The notes under the pieces: generated by a model | Database searches by the model: none | What the model saw: only the letters and a program-made list of their open reading frames with translations | What the model was told of the DNA's origin: nothing | In this document: one piece after another, positions 1-7,798 of the stretch | Layout: each line of letters starts with the position of its first letter | Position numbering within the stretch: the stretch's first letter is position 1 | Program-made: the position numbers and the translations under genes | Origin: Actinomycetota bacterium | GTDB taxonomy: Bacteria > Actinomycetota > Actinomycetes > Nanopelagicales > Nanopelagicaceae | Assembly: GCA_947371865.1 (NCBI GenBank) | Contig: CANBRH010000026.1 | Location: forward strand, 1 to 13,125 | Direction: 5' to 3' | DNA: 13,125 nt

Positions 1-1277
1 CCCATCGTTCCTAAGCCACCTGAGTTCAACCAAGAGCGAGGGTTTTCGTAGGAAATAAATTGTGATGCCCACATCTGATGTTGGCCTACGCCGGCAACAA
101 AGATGGATTCGGGACCGGAAATCTTGCCGATGCGTTCAATAACGTACTGAGGAGAAAGCGTGCCATCTGTTGGATGGTCATAACCCAATGGGTATCGAGT
201 GCGCCACGAATTTAGTTGGCTCCACCAAGCCGAAAGATCTGGCTGAAGCTTCTTAAATTCTGCCTTGAGAGCGGGAATAAGGGCACTGATCGTGTACTTG
301 AGGTCACCGATTAAAGCGACATCAACTATGCGATTCTTTCCGATTTCGGCTGGATCAATGTCGGCGTGAATGATCTTGGCATCAGGAGCGAATGAGGAAA
401 GCTTGCCGGTGACGCGATCGTCGAAGCGAGCGCCCAATGTGATCAACAAATCGGATTTTTGCAATGCAGTTACAGCAGCGACGGTTCCGTGCATGCCGGG
501 CATGCCCAGATGTTGTTGATGATGATCAGGGAAGGCGCCGCGTGCCATCAGCGTGGTGACGACAGGTGCGCCGGTGAGTTCGGCAAGTTGCATCAACTCT
601 TTATACGAATTGGACTTGATGACTCCGCCGCCGACATAAAGAACTGGACTTTGGGAAGAAGCAATCAAGGCAGCAGCATCACGAACCGCGCTGCTTTCAG
701 GTTCGACAATTGGGCGATAGCCGGCAAGTGAAACTGATTCGGGCCAATTAAAAACGGTCTGCTTTTGCAGCGCATCTTTGGCGATATCCACGAGAACTGC
801 GCCGGGCCGGCCCGTAGCTGCAATATGAAACGCCTCAGCGATTGCACGTGGGATATCGGCAGGATCTGTAACTAAATAATTGTGTTTGGTAACCGGCATC
901 GTGATGCCGCGAATATCAGCCTCTTGGAAGGCATCGGTGCCAATGGCGCCGGAGGCTACCTGACCAGTAATGGCGACGATCGGGACAGAGTCCATTTGGG
1001 CATCTGCCAATGGGGTGACCAAGTTGGTGGCACCCGGACCGGATGTGGCGATGCAAACTCCAACTCGTCCAGTTGCTTGGGCGTAACCGGTTGCAGCATG
1101 GCCAGCACCTTGTTCATGTCGAACCAAAATGTGTCGGATTGGGCTATCAAAAATTGGATCATAAGCGGGCAAGATCGCGCCACCAGGGATACCGAACATG
1201 ACATCAACGCCTGCACGCTCTAACGATTTCACGAGGGAAGTTGCCCCCGTCATCTGCTTACCATTCTCGCTACTCAT
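1..1277 (-). CDS. ilvB: Acetolactate synthase large (catalytic) subunit, 3'-truncated by window edge
   Basis: IlvB condenses two pyruvates to acetolactate, or pyruvate with 2-oxobutyrate to acetohydroxybutyrate, using thiamine diphosphate; it is the first shared step of valine, leucine and isoleucine synthesis. I read 425 codons before the left edge; the family is usually near 600, so most of the C-terminal ThDP-binding domain is missing. Visible are the N-terminal ThDP domain with FGIPGG (about 28-33) and RHEQGAGHAA holding the cofactor-activating Glu55, SGPGATN, and the central FAD-type domain with GARFDDRVTG. Start: an AAGGGAG ribosome site (1284-1290) lies directly against an ATG at 1283 but 6 nt before the ATG at 1277, so 1277 is preferred. 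ilvN and ilvC would be expected beyond the left edge (inference). A leader peptide and attenuator lie upstream. Confidence 0.96.
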   Translation of the reverse strand, partial: MSSENGKQMTGATSLVKSLERAGVDVMFGIPGGAILPAYDPIFDSPIRHILVRHEQGAGHAATGYAQATGRVGVCIATSGPGATNLVTPLADAQMDSVPIVAITGQVASGAIGTDAFQEADIRGITMPVTKHNYLVTDPADIPRAIAEAFHIAATGRPGAVLVDIAKDALQKQTVFNWPESVSLAGYRPIVEPESSAVRDAAALIASSQSPVLYVGGGVIKSNSYKELMQLAELTGAPVVTTLMARGAFPDHHQQHLGMPGMHGTVAAVTALQKSDLLITLGARFDDRVTGKLSSFAPDAKIIHADIDPAEIGKNRIVDVALIGDLKYTISALIPALKAEFKKLQPDLSAWWSQLNSWRTRYPLGYDHPTDGTLSPQYVIERIGKISGPESIFVAGVGQHQMWASQFISYENPRSWLNSGGLGTM

Positions 1278-1283
1278 GTTCAT

Positions 1284-1290
1284 CTCCCTT
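1284..1290 (-). promoter_or_regulatory. Ribosome binding site of ilvB that decides its start
   Basis: On the minus strand AAGGGAG touches an ATG at 1283 with no spacer but stands 6 nt before the in-frame ATG at 1277. The second distance is normal for initiation, so translation most likely begins at 1277 (MSSENG...) rather than two codons earlier. Confidence 0.7.
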
Positions 1291-1336
1291 CGTTATCTCT
1301 TCGAGCTACTTTTAGCTTGAAAACTTAATCCCCCCG

Positions 1337-1370
1337 ATAAATACGAAACCCCCCAGTTTTCACTGAGGGG
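1337..1370 (-). terminator. Terminator-like hairpin in the ilvB leader (probable attenuator)
   Basis: Minus-strand RNA reads CCCCUCAGU, loop GAAA, ACUGGGGGG: a 9-bp stem with one G-U wobble and a GNRA tetraloop, followed by an interrupted U-rich tail (1337-1348). On plus-strand RNA the wobble becomes a C-A mismatch, so the structure is optimised for the ilvB direction. It begins 19 nt after the leader-peptide stop and ends about 60 nt before ilvB, where a transcription attenuator would sit. A second G6 run at 1330-1335 could compete for the CCCC arm. The tail is not a pure U-tract, so termination strength is uncertain. Confidence 0.72.
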
Positions 1371-1371
1371 T

Positions 1372-1403
1372 AGCGCACGATCGATGATGCTAGATCGCGC
1401 GCT
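1372..1403 (-). promoter_or_regulatory. Leader hairpin overlapping the end of the ilvB leader peptide
   Basis: Minus-strand RNA forms an 11-bp stem, AGCGCGCGAUC with GAUCGUGCGCU (one G-U wobble), around a 10-nt loop that contains the leader-peptide stop codon. The 5' arm is codons 9-12 of the leader, so a translating or stalled ribosome would melt it. The stem ends 1 nt before the terminator-like hairpin. This placement suits a ribosome-sensing element. I could not find by eye one decisive antiterminator; a weak alternative pairs GUGGUA of the leader with UACCCC at the foot of the terminator. Confidence 0.6.
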
Positions 1404-1428
1404 TTCGGATTACCACGGCTTGTGCCAT
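1390..1428 (-). CDS. ilvB leader peptide, 12 codons (MAQAVVIRKRAI)
   Basis: A 12-codon frame ends in TAG and carries two Val and two Ile codons (GTG GTA ATC ... ATC), branched-chain residues made by the pathway it precedes, followed by basic residues. Short Val/Ile/Leu-rich leader peptides before ilvB are known from other actinobacteria such as Corynebacterium, where they act in transcription attenuation. Its ATG lies exactly 6 nt after the -10 hexamer, so the start codon should be the transcript's first base and the peptide leaderless. It has no ribosome binding site. Its last codons form one arm of a hairpin, and a terminator-like hairpin follows. The reading frame and context are seen; translation and stalling are inferred. 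Confidence 0.75.
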   Translation of the reverse strand: MAQAVVIRKRAI

Positions 1429-1434
1429 GTCTGA

Positions 1435-1463
1435 ATTGTCGCGCGATGTTTAATCTTCGTCAA
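1435..1463 (-). promoter_or_regulatory. Promoter of the ilvB leader transcript
   Basis: Minus strand: TTGACG (1463-1458), a 17-nt spacer, then GACAAT (1440-1435). The -35 matches the housekeeping consensus at five of six bases and the -10 at four of six with ideal spacing. The usual start point 7 nt past the -10 coincides with the A of the leader-peptide ATG at 1428. This gives ilvB its own transcript in addition to any read-through from ilvD. Confidence 0.65.
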
Positions 1464-1467
1464 CCCC

Positions 1468-1483
1468 TGAGATGTACATCTCA
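1468..1483. promoter_or_regulatory. Perfect 16-bp palindrome upstream of the ilvB promoter
   Basis: TGAGATGTACATCTCA is identical on both strands and lies between the ilvD stop (1493) and the ilvB -35 box (1463). Its centre is about 47 bp upstream of the predicted start at 1428, a plausible place for a dimeric activator or repressor. It lacks a loop and a U-tract, so it is not a convincing ilvD terminator. The binding protein is unknown. Confidence 0.4.
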
Positions 1484-1492
1484 CTATTTGGA

Positions 1493-3169
1493 TTATCCGC
1501 AGACCGCCCCCTGAGAAGCAGAACCAACCACCTTGGAATATTTCGCCAATACTCCGCGTCGATATTTATGCGGAACTGGTTGGAAGTGCTTGCGGCGTTC
1601 TGCTAATTCAGATTCATCCACCAAGAGATCGAGGGTGCGCTCTTTCACATTGATACGCACGATGTCACCATCCTTCACGAAGGCAATGGGTCCGCCATCG
1701 ACAGCTTCAGGGCTGACATGTCCAACACACAATCCGGTACTGCCACCGGAGAATCGGCCATCAGTGAGGAGCAAGGTGGACTTTCCCAGACCTGCGCCCT
1801 TGATAGCGCCAGTAATCATCAACATTTCGCGCATGCCCGGACCGCCCTTGGGTCCTTCGTAGCGAATAACCACCACGTCCCCCGCAACGATGGTGCCATT
1901 CTCCAGAGCATCCATTGCGCCCTGTTCGCGATCGAAGACTCGGGCTGGACCTTCGAAGAGATCGATTCCCACACCTGCGGTTTTGCAGACTGCACCTTCC
2001 GGAGCGAGTGAACCTTTCAGAATGGAGATTCCGCCGCCAGCAGAGAGTGGATACCTCACAGCGTGCAGAACGTCGCCATCGGGATCAAGTGGCGTTATGT
2101 GTGCCAAGTTCTCAGCCATGGTCTTGCCGGTGACCGTCATGCAATCGCCATGGAGTAAGCCAGCGTCGAGCAAAGCACGAAGAACGACTGGAATTCCTCC
2201 GACGCGATCAATATCGGTCATGACATATTTGCCAAATGGTTTGAGATCGCCCAGCAACGGAGTCTTCTCACTGATGCGTTGGAAATCTTCCAAAGTCAGA
2301 TCAACTTCGGCCTCGTTAGCAATCGCCAAAAGATGGAGTACCGCATTTGTTGATCCACCCAGTGCCATGACAACCGTAATCGCATTTTCAAAAGCCTTCT
2401 TGGTCAAGATGGTGCGCGCGGTAATTCCTTGACGAATTAATTCGACAACAGCGGCGCCGGCTTTGACCGCGTAATCATCGCGGCGACGATCAACGGCAGG
2501 AGGAGATGCTGATCCTGGAAGAGAAAGACCAATTGCTTCTCCAACAGCTGCCATAGTGTTGGCGGTATACATTCCGCCGCAGGCACCTTCGCCCGGACAA
2601 ATAGCGCGTTCGATCCTGTCCACTTGCTCTTGAGAAATCAAACCTCGGGCACAGGCACCTACCGCTTCAAAGGCATCGATGATGGTGACATCTTTGCCAT
2701 CAACACTTCCGGCCAATGTTGAACCGGCATATACAAAAACACTTGCCACATCAATGCGGGCCGCTGCCATCATCATGCCGGGCAAAGATTTGTCGCAACC
2801 TGCAAAAGTGACCATGCCATCAAGGCGTTCAGCCTGCATAACCGTTTCGACTGAGTCGGCGATTACTTCGCGCGAAACGAGAGAGAAGTGCATACCTTCG
2901 TGGCCCATCGAGATTCCATCCGAAACCGAAATGGTGCCAAATTGCATTGGAAAGCCACCAGCGTCAATGACGCCTTGACGAGAAGCTTTGGCTAAACGAT
3001 CAAGTGAAAGATTGCAAGGGGTAATTTCATTCCAGGATGAGGCAATACCAATCTGAGGTTTGGCAAAATCATCATCTTGCATACCGACAGCACGCAACAT
3101 TCCGCGTGCGGGGGCGCGTTCCATTCCGTCAGTGACCAGCCCTGAACGTGGTTTCATGGAATTACTCAT
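1493..3169 (-). CDS. ilvD: Dihydroxy-acid dehydratase
   Basis: IlvD dehydrates 2,3-dihydroxy-isovalerate and 2,3-dihydroxy-3-methylvalerate to the 2-oxo acids that precede valine/leucine and isoleucine. At 558 aa it has normal length. The iron-sulfur cluster ligands are all present: Cys52 in ITPCN, Cys125 in GCDKSLPG and Cys197 in ACGGMYTANTM. Lys127 in the CDK motif and Ser474 in TDGRFSGG match the conserved metal-site lysine and the proposed catalytic serine. Cluster type (2Fe-2S or 4Fe-4S) cannot be told here. The start at 3169 has an AGGGGAG site 5-6 nt upstream; a second ATG four codons later is less well placed. The gene starts 27 nt after the gatB stop with no visible promoter or terminator between, so co-transcription with gatB is likely. 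Confidence 0.98.
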   Translation of the reverse strand: MSNSMKPRSGLVTDGMERAPARGMLRAVGMQDDDFAKPQIGIASSWNEITPCNLSLDRLAKASRQGVIDAGGFPMQFGTISVSDGISMGHEGMHFSLVSREVIADSVETVMQAERLDGMVTFAGCDKSLPGMMMAAARIDVASVFVYAGSTLAGSVDGKDVTIIDAFEAVGACARGLISQEQVDRIERAICPGEGACGGMYTANTMAAVGEAIGLSLPGSASPPAVDRRRDDYAVKAGAAVVELIRQGITARTILTKKAFENAITVVMALGGSTNAVLHLLAIANEAEVDLTLEDFQRISEKTPLLGDLKPFGKYVMTDIDRVGGIPVVLRALLDAGLLHGDCMTVTGKTMAENLAHITPLDPDGDVLHAVRYPLSAGGGISILKGSLAPEGAVCKTAGVGIDLFEGPARVFDREQGAMDALENGTIVAGDVVVIRYEGPKGGPGMREMLMITGAIKGAGLGKSTLLLTDGRFSGGSTGLCVGHVSPEAVDGGPIAFVKDGDIVRINVKERTLDLLVDESELAERRKHFQPVPHKYRRGVLAKYSKVVGSASQGAVCG

Positions 3170-3196
3170 GTGCGCTCCCCTAGGTATAACTGATGT

Positions 3197-4696
3197 TTAA
3201 CTCTGGCCTAAATGTTTCAATAAAAGTTCGCGTACTTTGGCGGCATCTGCTTGACCACCGGTTGCTTTCATGACTGCACCGATGAGAGCGCCAGCCGCCG
3301 GAATATTTCCACCGCGAATTCGTTCAGCTGTATCCGGTTGCGCAGCAATTGCCGCTTCGATTGCCACCATCAATGCAGAATCATCGGAGACGACTTTCAG
3401 TCCGCGCTTTTCAATGACTTGGGCTGGCGTTCCTTCGCCAGAAATAACTCCCTCAACAACTTGGCGAGCCAATTTGTCCGTGAGATCGCCAGAAGCGATA
3501 AGTGAAATTACTTCTGCAACTTGCGCTGGGGTGATGAGAGAAGTTGCGGCGACTTCCTTTTCATTGGCTAGGCGGGAGATCTCACCGAGCCACCAGCTGC
3601 GTGCTTTCGTAGGGTCAGATCCCAAGAGAACAGTTTCTTCCACCGTATCTAAAAGTTCAGCGTTGACCATGGAAGTCATCTCTTTATCTGGAACGTTCCA
3701 CTCGGCTTGCAAGCGTTTGCGTCGAAGCGATGGTTTCTCAGGCAGCGTTGCGCGAAGTGCTTCAATCCATTCAGCATCGGGAGTTACCGGAACCAAATCT
3801 GGCTCTGGGAAATAACGATAATCCTCGGCTTGTTCCTTGGAACGGCCAGGCCTGGTTACACCGCTCTCCTCGAGGAAGTGGCGAGTCTCCTGAACGATTC
3901 GCTCACCTTTTTCGAGGCGATTGGCTTGACGCACCATCTCGCCCGACACTGCACGCTCGACTGAACGAAGTGAGTTGACGTTCTTGGTTTCGCTGCGAGT
4001 TCCTAACTTTCCAGAACCTATCTCAGCAAGAGAGACGTTGGCATCGCAACGCAAAGATCCTTGTTCCATCTTTACATCGGACACACCCAAGGAGCGCAAA
4101 ATGTCGCGAAGTTCAGTGACATAAGCACGAGCAACTGCCGGAGCATATTTGCCTGTGCCGGGAATGATCTTGGTAACGATTTCCACCAAAGGAATTCCGG
4201 CGCGGTTGTAGTCGAGCAATGAATATTCGGCACCATGAATTCGACCGGTAGCGCCGCCAACGTGAAGCGACTTGCCAGTGTCTTCTTCCATGTGAACACG
4301 TTCGATTTCTACCCGGAAAGCTTTTAAGCCTTCATCCGTATCGATTTCGACATCGAGATAACCATTGACGCAGATCGGTTCATCGAATTGTGAAGTCTGG
4401 AAGTTCTTGGGCATATCAGGATAAAAATAGTTTTTACGTGCGAATCGGCTAAAAGGTGCGATGGAACAATTAAGCGCTAACCCGATCAAGATGGTGCTTT
4501 CAATTGCCTTGCCATTCACCGCAGGCAAAGAGCCCGGCAGACCTAAACAGACTGGACAGGTTTGAGTATTGGGCTCGGCACCAAAAACAGTGGCACAGCC
4601 ACAGAACATTTTGGAATGAGTGTTGAGTTCGACGTGAACTTCTAAACCAAGAGTTGGTTCGTACTTTTCAATTGCATCGTTATATGTCAGAGCCAT
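3197..4696 (-). CDS. gatB: Aspartyl/glutamyl-tRNA amidotransferase subunit B
   Basis: GatB is the tRNA-binding kinase subunit of GatCAB. It phosphorylates the side chain of Glu-tRNA(Gln) or Asp-tRNA(Asn), which is then amidated with ammonia from GatA. The 499-aa product begins with the cradle domain containing GLEVHVEL (about 17-24) and a zinc site with Cys32, Cys34, Cys47 and Cys50 (FCGC, CPVC). YFYPDMPKNFQ, EDTGKSLH and EQGSLRCDANVS follow, then the helical and YqeY-like tail that contacts tRNA. I chose the ATG at 4696, which overlaps the gatA stop as TAATG and gives the family-typical MALTYNDAIEKYEP start. An open frame reaches upstream to 4744, but those 16 codons lie inside gatA and lack family similarity. 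No strong ribosome site precedes the start, so translational coupling to gatA is likely. Confidence 0.98.
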   Translation of the reverse strand: MALTYNDAIEKYEPTLGLEVHVELNTHSKMFCGCATVFGAEPNTQTCPVCLGLPGSLPAVNGKAIESTILIGLALNCSIAPFSRFARKNYFYPDMPKNFQTSQFDEPICVNGYLDVEIDTDEGLKAFRVEIERVHMEEDTGKSLHVGGATGRIHGAEYSLLDYNRAGIPLVEIVTKIIPGTGKYAPAVARAYVTELRDILRSLGVSDVKMEQGSLRCDANVSLAEIGSGKLGTRSETKNVNSLRSVERAVSGEMVRQANRLEKGERIVQETRHFLEESGVTRPGRSKEQAEDYRYFPEPDLVPVTPDAEWIEALRATLPEKPSLRRKRLQAEWNVPDKEMTSMVNAELLDTVEETVLLGSDPTKARSWWLGEISRLANEKEVAATSLITPAQVAEVISLIASGDLTDKLARQVVEGVISGEGTPAQVIEKRGLKVVSDDSALMVAIEAAIAAQPDTAERIRGGNIPAAGALIGAVMKATGGQADAAKVRELLLKHLGQS

Positions 4697-6189
4697 TATT
4701 TGGCCGCCAATTCTGGAGCGTTGGTAAGAATTGGTGCGCCCCACTTAGAAAGCAGCGCTGCTTCCAACGTGCCGCCAACCTGATACATCAAGTCATCTTT
4801 CATGGCAGCAGACATAATCTGGAATCCAACTGGTAAGCCATCATCTGGCGACAAACCAACGGGCAGGCTCATGCCACCAATGCCGGCCATATTGACGGGG
4901 ATGGTTGCGATGTCGTTGAGGTACATGGCTAACGGATCATTACTCTTCTCGCCAATTTTGAAGGCAGTTGTTGGACATGTCGGAGAAACCAAAACATCGG
5001 CGTGCGCAAAAGCCTTGGCAAAATCTTGAACGATAAGCGTGCGCACTTTTTGGGCGCTACCGTAATACGCATCGTAATAACCTGATGAGAGCGCATAAGT
5101 ACCCAAAATAATTCGACGCTTCACTTCTTTACCGAAGCCAACTTCGCGTGTCATACGCATGACTTCTTCAGCGCCTGCACTTCCATCATCGCCTACGCGA
5201 ATGCCATAGCGCATCGAATCGAAGCGGGCCAAATTAGAGGAAGCCTCGCTTGGTGCAATTAAGTAGTAAGCAGCCAGGGCATATTCAAAATTGGGGCAAG
5301 AGACCTCAACAATTTCTGCACCAGCGGAAACTAATTCCTGAAGTGCTTCATCAAATCGAGATTTAACTCCGGCTTGATAACCATCTCCAGAAAGTTCTTT
5401 AACAACGCCGATCTTCAATCCTTTGACATCGAGTTTCTTAGCAGCGGCTACAACGGCAGGAACTGGTGCGTTGATACTGGTGGAGTCTTTTTTGTCATAA
5501 CCGGCAATCGCTTCGTGCAACAACGCGGCATCGAGAACGGTGCGAGCGCATGGACCGGCTTGATCCAGGCTGGAGGAGAAGGCAATAAGGCCGTACCGAG
5601 AAACTCCGCCATAAGTCGGTTTAACACCAACGGTTCCGGTGACCGCAGCAGGTTGGCGGATCGAACCGCCCGTGTCGGTACCAATGGCAAGTGGCGCTTG
5701 GAACGCGGCAAGAGAGGCAGCAGAACCGCCACCAGAACCACCAGGAATGCGATCGAGATCCCAAGGATTGTGGGTGGTGCCGTAAGCAGAATTTTCGGTG
5801 GAAGAGCCCATTGCAAATTCATCCATATTGGTTTTACCCAAGATCACAATTCCGTTGGCCTTGAGATTGGTTACAACGGTGGAATCGTAAGGTGGACGCC
5901 AGCCTTCCAAAATCTTCGAGCCTGCGGTGGTGGGAATGCCTTTTTGCGTCATGACGTCTTTGAGAGCCAGCGGAACTCCGGCAAGAGGGCTGAGTTTTTC
6001 ACCAGCAGCGCGCTTGGCATCAACGGCAGCTGCTTGAGATAAAGCACCTTCGCGGTCAACATGCAAGAAAGCATGTACTTGAGAATCAACAGCGTCGATG
6101 CGATCAAGGTGAAGTTGGGTGAGCTCAACTGAAGTGATCTCTTTTTTCGAGAGAGCATCAGCCATCGCGGCGGCGGAGTTGCGAATCAT
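4696..6189 (-). CDS. gatA: Aspartyl/glutamyl-tRNA amidotransferase subunit A
   Basis: GatA is the amidase-signature glutaminase of GatCAB; it releases ammonia from glutamine or asparagine and channels it to GatB. The 497-aa protein carries the full Ser-cisSer-Lys triad: Lys77 in LALKDVM, Ser152 in the PGGSGGGSAA loop and nucleophile Ser176 in GTDTGGSIRQP. Their spacing (75 and 24 residues) matches the family. The C-terminal part (SLPVGLSPDDGLPVGFQ) is also typical. The ATG overlaps the gatC stop in an ATGA and the stop overlaps the gatB start, so the three subunits are coupled. Genomes lacking GlnRS and/or AsnRS need this complex; which applies cannot be read from this window. Confidence 0.98.
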   Translation of the reverse strand: MIRNSAAAMADALSKKEITSVELTQLHLDRIDAVDSQVHAFLHVDREGALSQAAAVDAKRAAGEKLSPLAGVPLALKDVMTQKGIPTTAGSKILEGWRPPYDSTVVTNLKANGIVILGKTNMDEFAMGSSTENSAYGTTHNPWDLDRIPGGSGGGSAASLAAFQAPLAIGTDTGGSIRQPAAVTGTVGVKPTYGGVSRYGLIAFSSSLDQAGPCARTVLDAALLHEAIAGYDKKDSTSINAPVPAVVAAAKKLDVKGLKIGVVKELSGDGYQAGVKSRFDEALQELVSAGAEIVEVSCPNFEYALAAYYLIAPSEASSNLARFDSMRYGIRVGDDGSAGAEEVMRMTREVGFGKEVKRRIILGTYALSSGYYDAYYGSAQKVRTLIVQDFAKAFAHADVLVSPTCPTTAFKIGEKSNDPLAMYLNDIATIPVNMAGIGGMSLPVGLSPDDGLPVGFQIMSAAMKDDLMYQVGGTLEAALLSKWGAPILTNAPELAAK

Positions 6190-6485
6190 TCGGCATCTCC
6201 CAAGATTTGCGGCACCTTAAAGCGTTGATCTGCTTTTGCAGGTGCCCCTGAAAGTGCCTCTTCCGGAGTAAGGCTTGGAATGACTACATCGTCACGAAAT
6301 ACATTGGCCAGCGCTAACGGATGCGAGGTTGGTGGCACATCTTGACCTGCGACTTCTTGCACTCGGGCCACGGCACCCAAGATGACATCCATCTCGGAGG
6401 CAAGGTGGTCTAGTTCAGAATCGGTCATTTCGATACGGGCCAGCCTGGCCAAATGCGCGACTTCATCGCGTGAAATAGCGGTCAT
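6186..6485 (-). CDS. gatC: Aspartyl/glutamyl-tRNA amidotransferase subunit C
   Basis: GatC is the small belt-like subunit that wraps the GatA-GatB interface and stabilises the complex. The 99-aa product has the family opening, ISRDEVAHLARLARIEMTD, a two-helix N-terminal half, and a C-terminal tail with DVPPTSHP and DDVV for contact with GatB. An AAGGTGA ribosome site lies 4 nt before the ATG. It starts 24 nt after the proA stop with no terminator, so it probably shares the proA transcript, and its TGA overlaps the gatA ATG by 4 nt. Confidence 0.96.
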   Translation of the reverse strand: MTAISRDEVAHLARLARIEMTDSELDHLASEMDVILGAVARVQEVAGQDVPPTSHPLALANVFRDDVVIPSLTPEEALSGAPAKADQRFKVPQILGDAE

Positions 6486-6509
6486 AGGCTCACCTTATCG
6501 CCCTTTAAA

Positions 6510-7778
6510 TCAGGAGCGAATTTGGCCATTTCCTGAGACGATCCAGGTAGTTGTGGTCATTGCTTCCAGCCCCATAGGACCGCGGGCGTGCAATTTTTGA
6601 TTGGAGATCCCGATTTCGGCGCCAAAGCCCATCTGCTCTCCATCGGTAAAACGAGTCGAAGCATTGATCATTACCGCCGCACAGTCAGAAAGTGCCACAA
6701 ACTTGGCAGCATTTTCATGTGACTCGGTCACGATGGCTTCGGTGTGATTGGTTCCATACTTCAGAATGTGGTCTGCGGCTGCCAAAAGAGATGGCACGAC
6801 GGCCACATTCATCTCCAGGGCGTTGTACTCGGTAGACCAATCCGCTTCGGTCGCCAATTGACCTTCGAGATTTTCTGATCGAGCCGCGGCAAGAGAGCGC
6901 TCATCGCAATGAAGAACGACACCAGCTTCAGAGAGTGCCCGAAGTGCAATCGGGAGAAATTCATCAGCGACGGCTTCATGAACTAAGAGAGTTTCGGCCG
7001 CATTGCAAACACTAGGGCGATGCGTCTTGGAATTGATCAGAATGGGCAGTGCTTTTGCCAGATCAGCCTCGGCATCGACGTAAACATGGCAAACACCTGC
7101 GCCGGTTTCGATAGTAGGCACTGTTGAATCATCAACAACGGTGCGAATCAGCGCCGCACTCCCCCGCGGAATAACGAGATCCACTTGACCGCGTGCATGC
7201 AGCAGGGCGTGAACGGTCGAGCGATCATCCGACGGAACAAGCTGAATGACATCTGGTGAGATCTCCGTGGTGGCCAGCGCCCGGCGCATCACCTTCACGA
7301 GAACTTGATTACTTGCGGCTGCGGTAGAAGATCCGCGCAAGAGTGCGGCGTTGCCAGACATCAGCAAAATAACGGCAGCATCTACGGTGACGTTTGGCCT
7401 GGCTTCATAAACCATGCCGACGACACCAAATGGAACGGTAAGTTGTTGGAGATGTAGGCCATTGGGCAAAGTGCTTTCCCGGAGAGTCTTTCCGAGCGGA
7501 TCGGGCAATTGTGAAACCTGACGAGCGCCATCTGCGATGCCAGCGATGCGGGCGGGACTCAGCAGAAGTCGATCGCGCATGGATGAGGCCATACCTTCAG
7601 CGTCAGCGCGGGCTAAATCTTCGGCGTTGGCCGACAGGATCTCTGCCTGAGACTCTTCAATCTCGCTGGCAATTGCCTCCAATGCGCGAACGCGCTCCTG
7701 TGCCGAGGCAGCAACCAAGGTGCGCGCAGCCAGTCGGGCTTTTTCCGCTAACTCTCTAATTAATGTAGCCGAATCCAT
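6510..7778 (-). CDS. proA: Glutamate-5-semialdehyde dehydrogenase (gamma-glutamyl phosphate reductase)
   Basis: ProA reduces glutamyl-5-phosphate with NADPH to glutamate-5-semialdehyde, the second step of proline synthesis after ProB. The 422-aa aldehyde-dehydrogenase-fold protein has FGVVGMVYEARPNVT (about 117-131), the SGNAALLRG cofactor segment, the catalytic Cys258 in RPSVCNAAE, and the conserved C-terminus with AEIGISNQKLHARGP. The ATG at 7778 has no ribosome site but sits 6 nt after a TAGGCT hexamer, suggesting a leaderless message. It is the probable first gene of a proA-gatC-gatA-gatB-ilvD run. proB lies on the same strand but is separated by a plus-strand gene, so the two proline genes appear to have separate promoters. 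Confidence 0.97.
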   Translation of the reverse strand: MDSATLIRELAEKARLAARTLVAASAQERVRALEAIASEIEESQAEILSANAEDLARADAEGMASSMRDRLLLSPARIAGIADGARQVSQLPDPLGKTLRESTLPNGLHLQQLTVPFGVVGMVYEARPNVTVDAAVILLMSGNAALLRGSSTAAASNQVLVKVMRRALATTEISPDVIQLVPSDDRSTVHALLHARGQVDLVIPRGSAALIRTVVDDSTVPTIETGAGVCHVYVDAEADLAKALPILINSKTHRPSVCNAAETLLVHEAVADEFLPIALRALSEAGVVLHCDERSLAAARSENLEGQLATEADWSTEYNALEMNVAVVPSLLAAADHILKYGTNHTEAIVTESHENAAKFVALSDCAAVMINASTRFTDGEQMGFGAEIGISNQKLHARGPMGLEAMTTTTWIVSGNGQIRS

Positions 7779-7784
7779 GCGCCA

Positions 7785-7790
7785 AGCCTA
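7785..7790 (-). promoter_or_regulatory. -10 element of proA, leaderless type
   Basis: Minus strand TAGGCT fits the actinobacterial TANNNT pattern and ends 6 nt before the proA ATG, so transcription should begin at or next to the start codon. I see no -35 box. It is the mirror image of the plus-strand TAGGCT at 7799-7804. Confidence 0.5.
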
Positions 7791-7798
7791 GACGTGAT

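Noticed and set aside
1330..1335. A second G6 run after the attenuator as a separate hairpin
   Set aside because: It has no independent partner nearby; it can only compete for the CCCC arm already used by the terminator-like stem, so I noted it there.
1468..1483. The palindrome as an ilvD terminator
   Set aside because: It has no loop and no U-tract on either side, so a regulatory-site reading is more plausible.
1890..2432. A 180-codon plus-strand open frame opposite ilvD, and a similar one at 3270-3815 opposite gatB
   Set aside because: Both are antisense shadows of strongly conserved enzymes, without independent start signals.
4697..4744. Upstream extension of gatB by 16 codons
   Set aside because: The extra residues come from the gatA coding region in another frame, do not resemble GatB, and the TAATG junction gives the family-typical start.
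5374..6042. A 222-codon plus-strand open frame opposite gatA
   Set aside because: It lies wholly inside the well-conserved gatA frame, has no recognisable domain, no ribosome site or promoter, and a composition expected of an antisense shadow.
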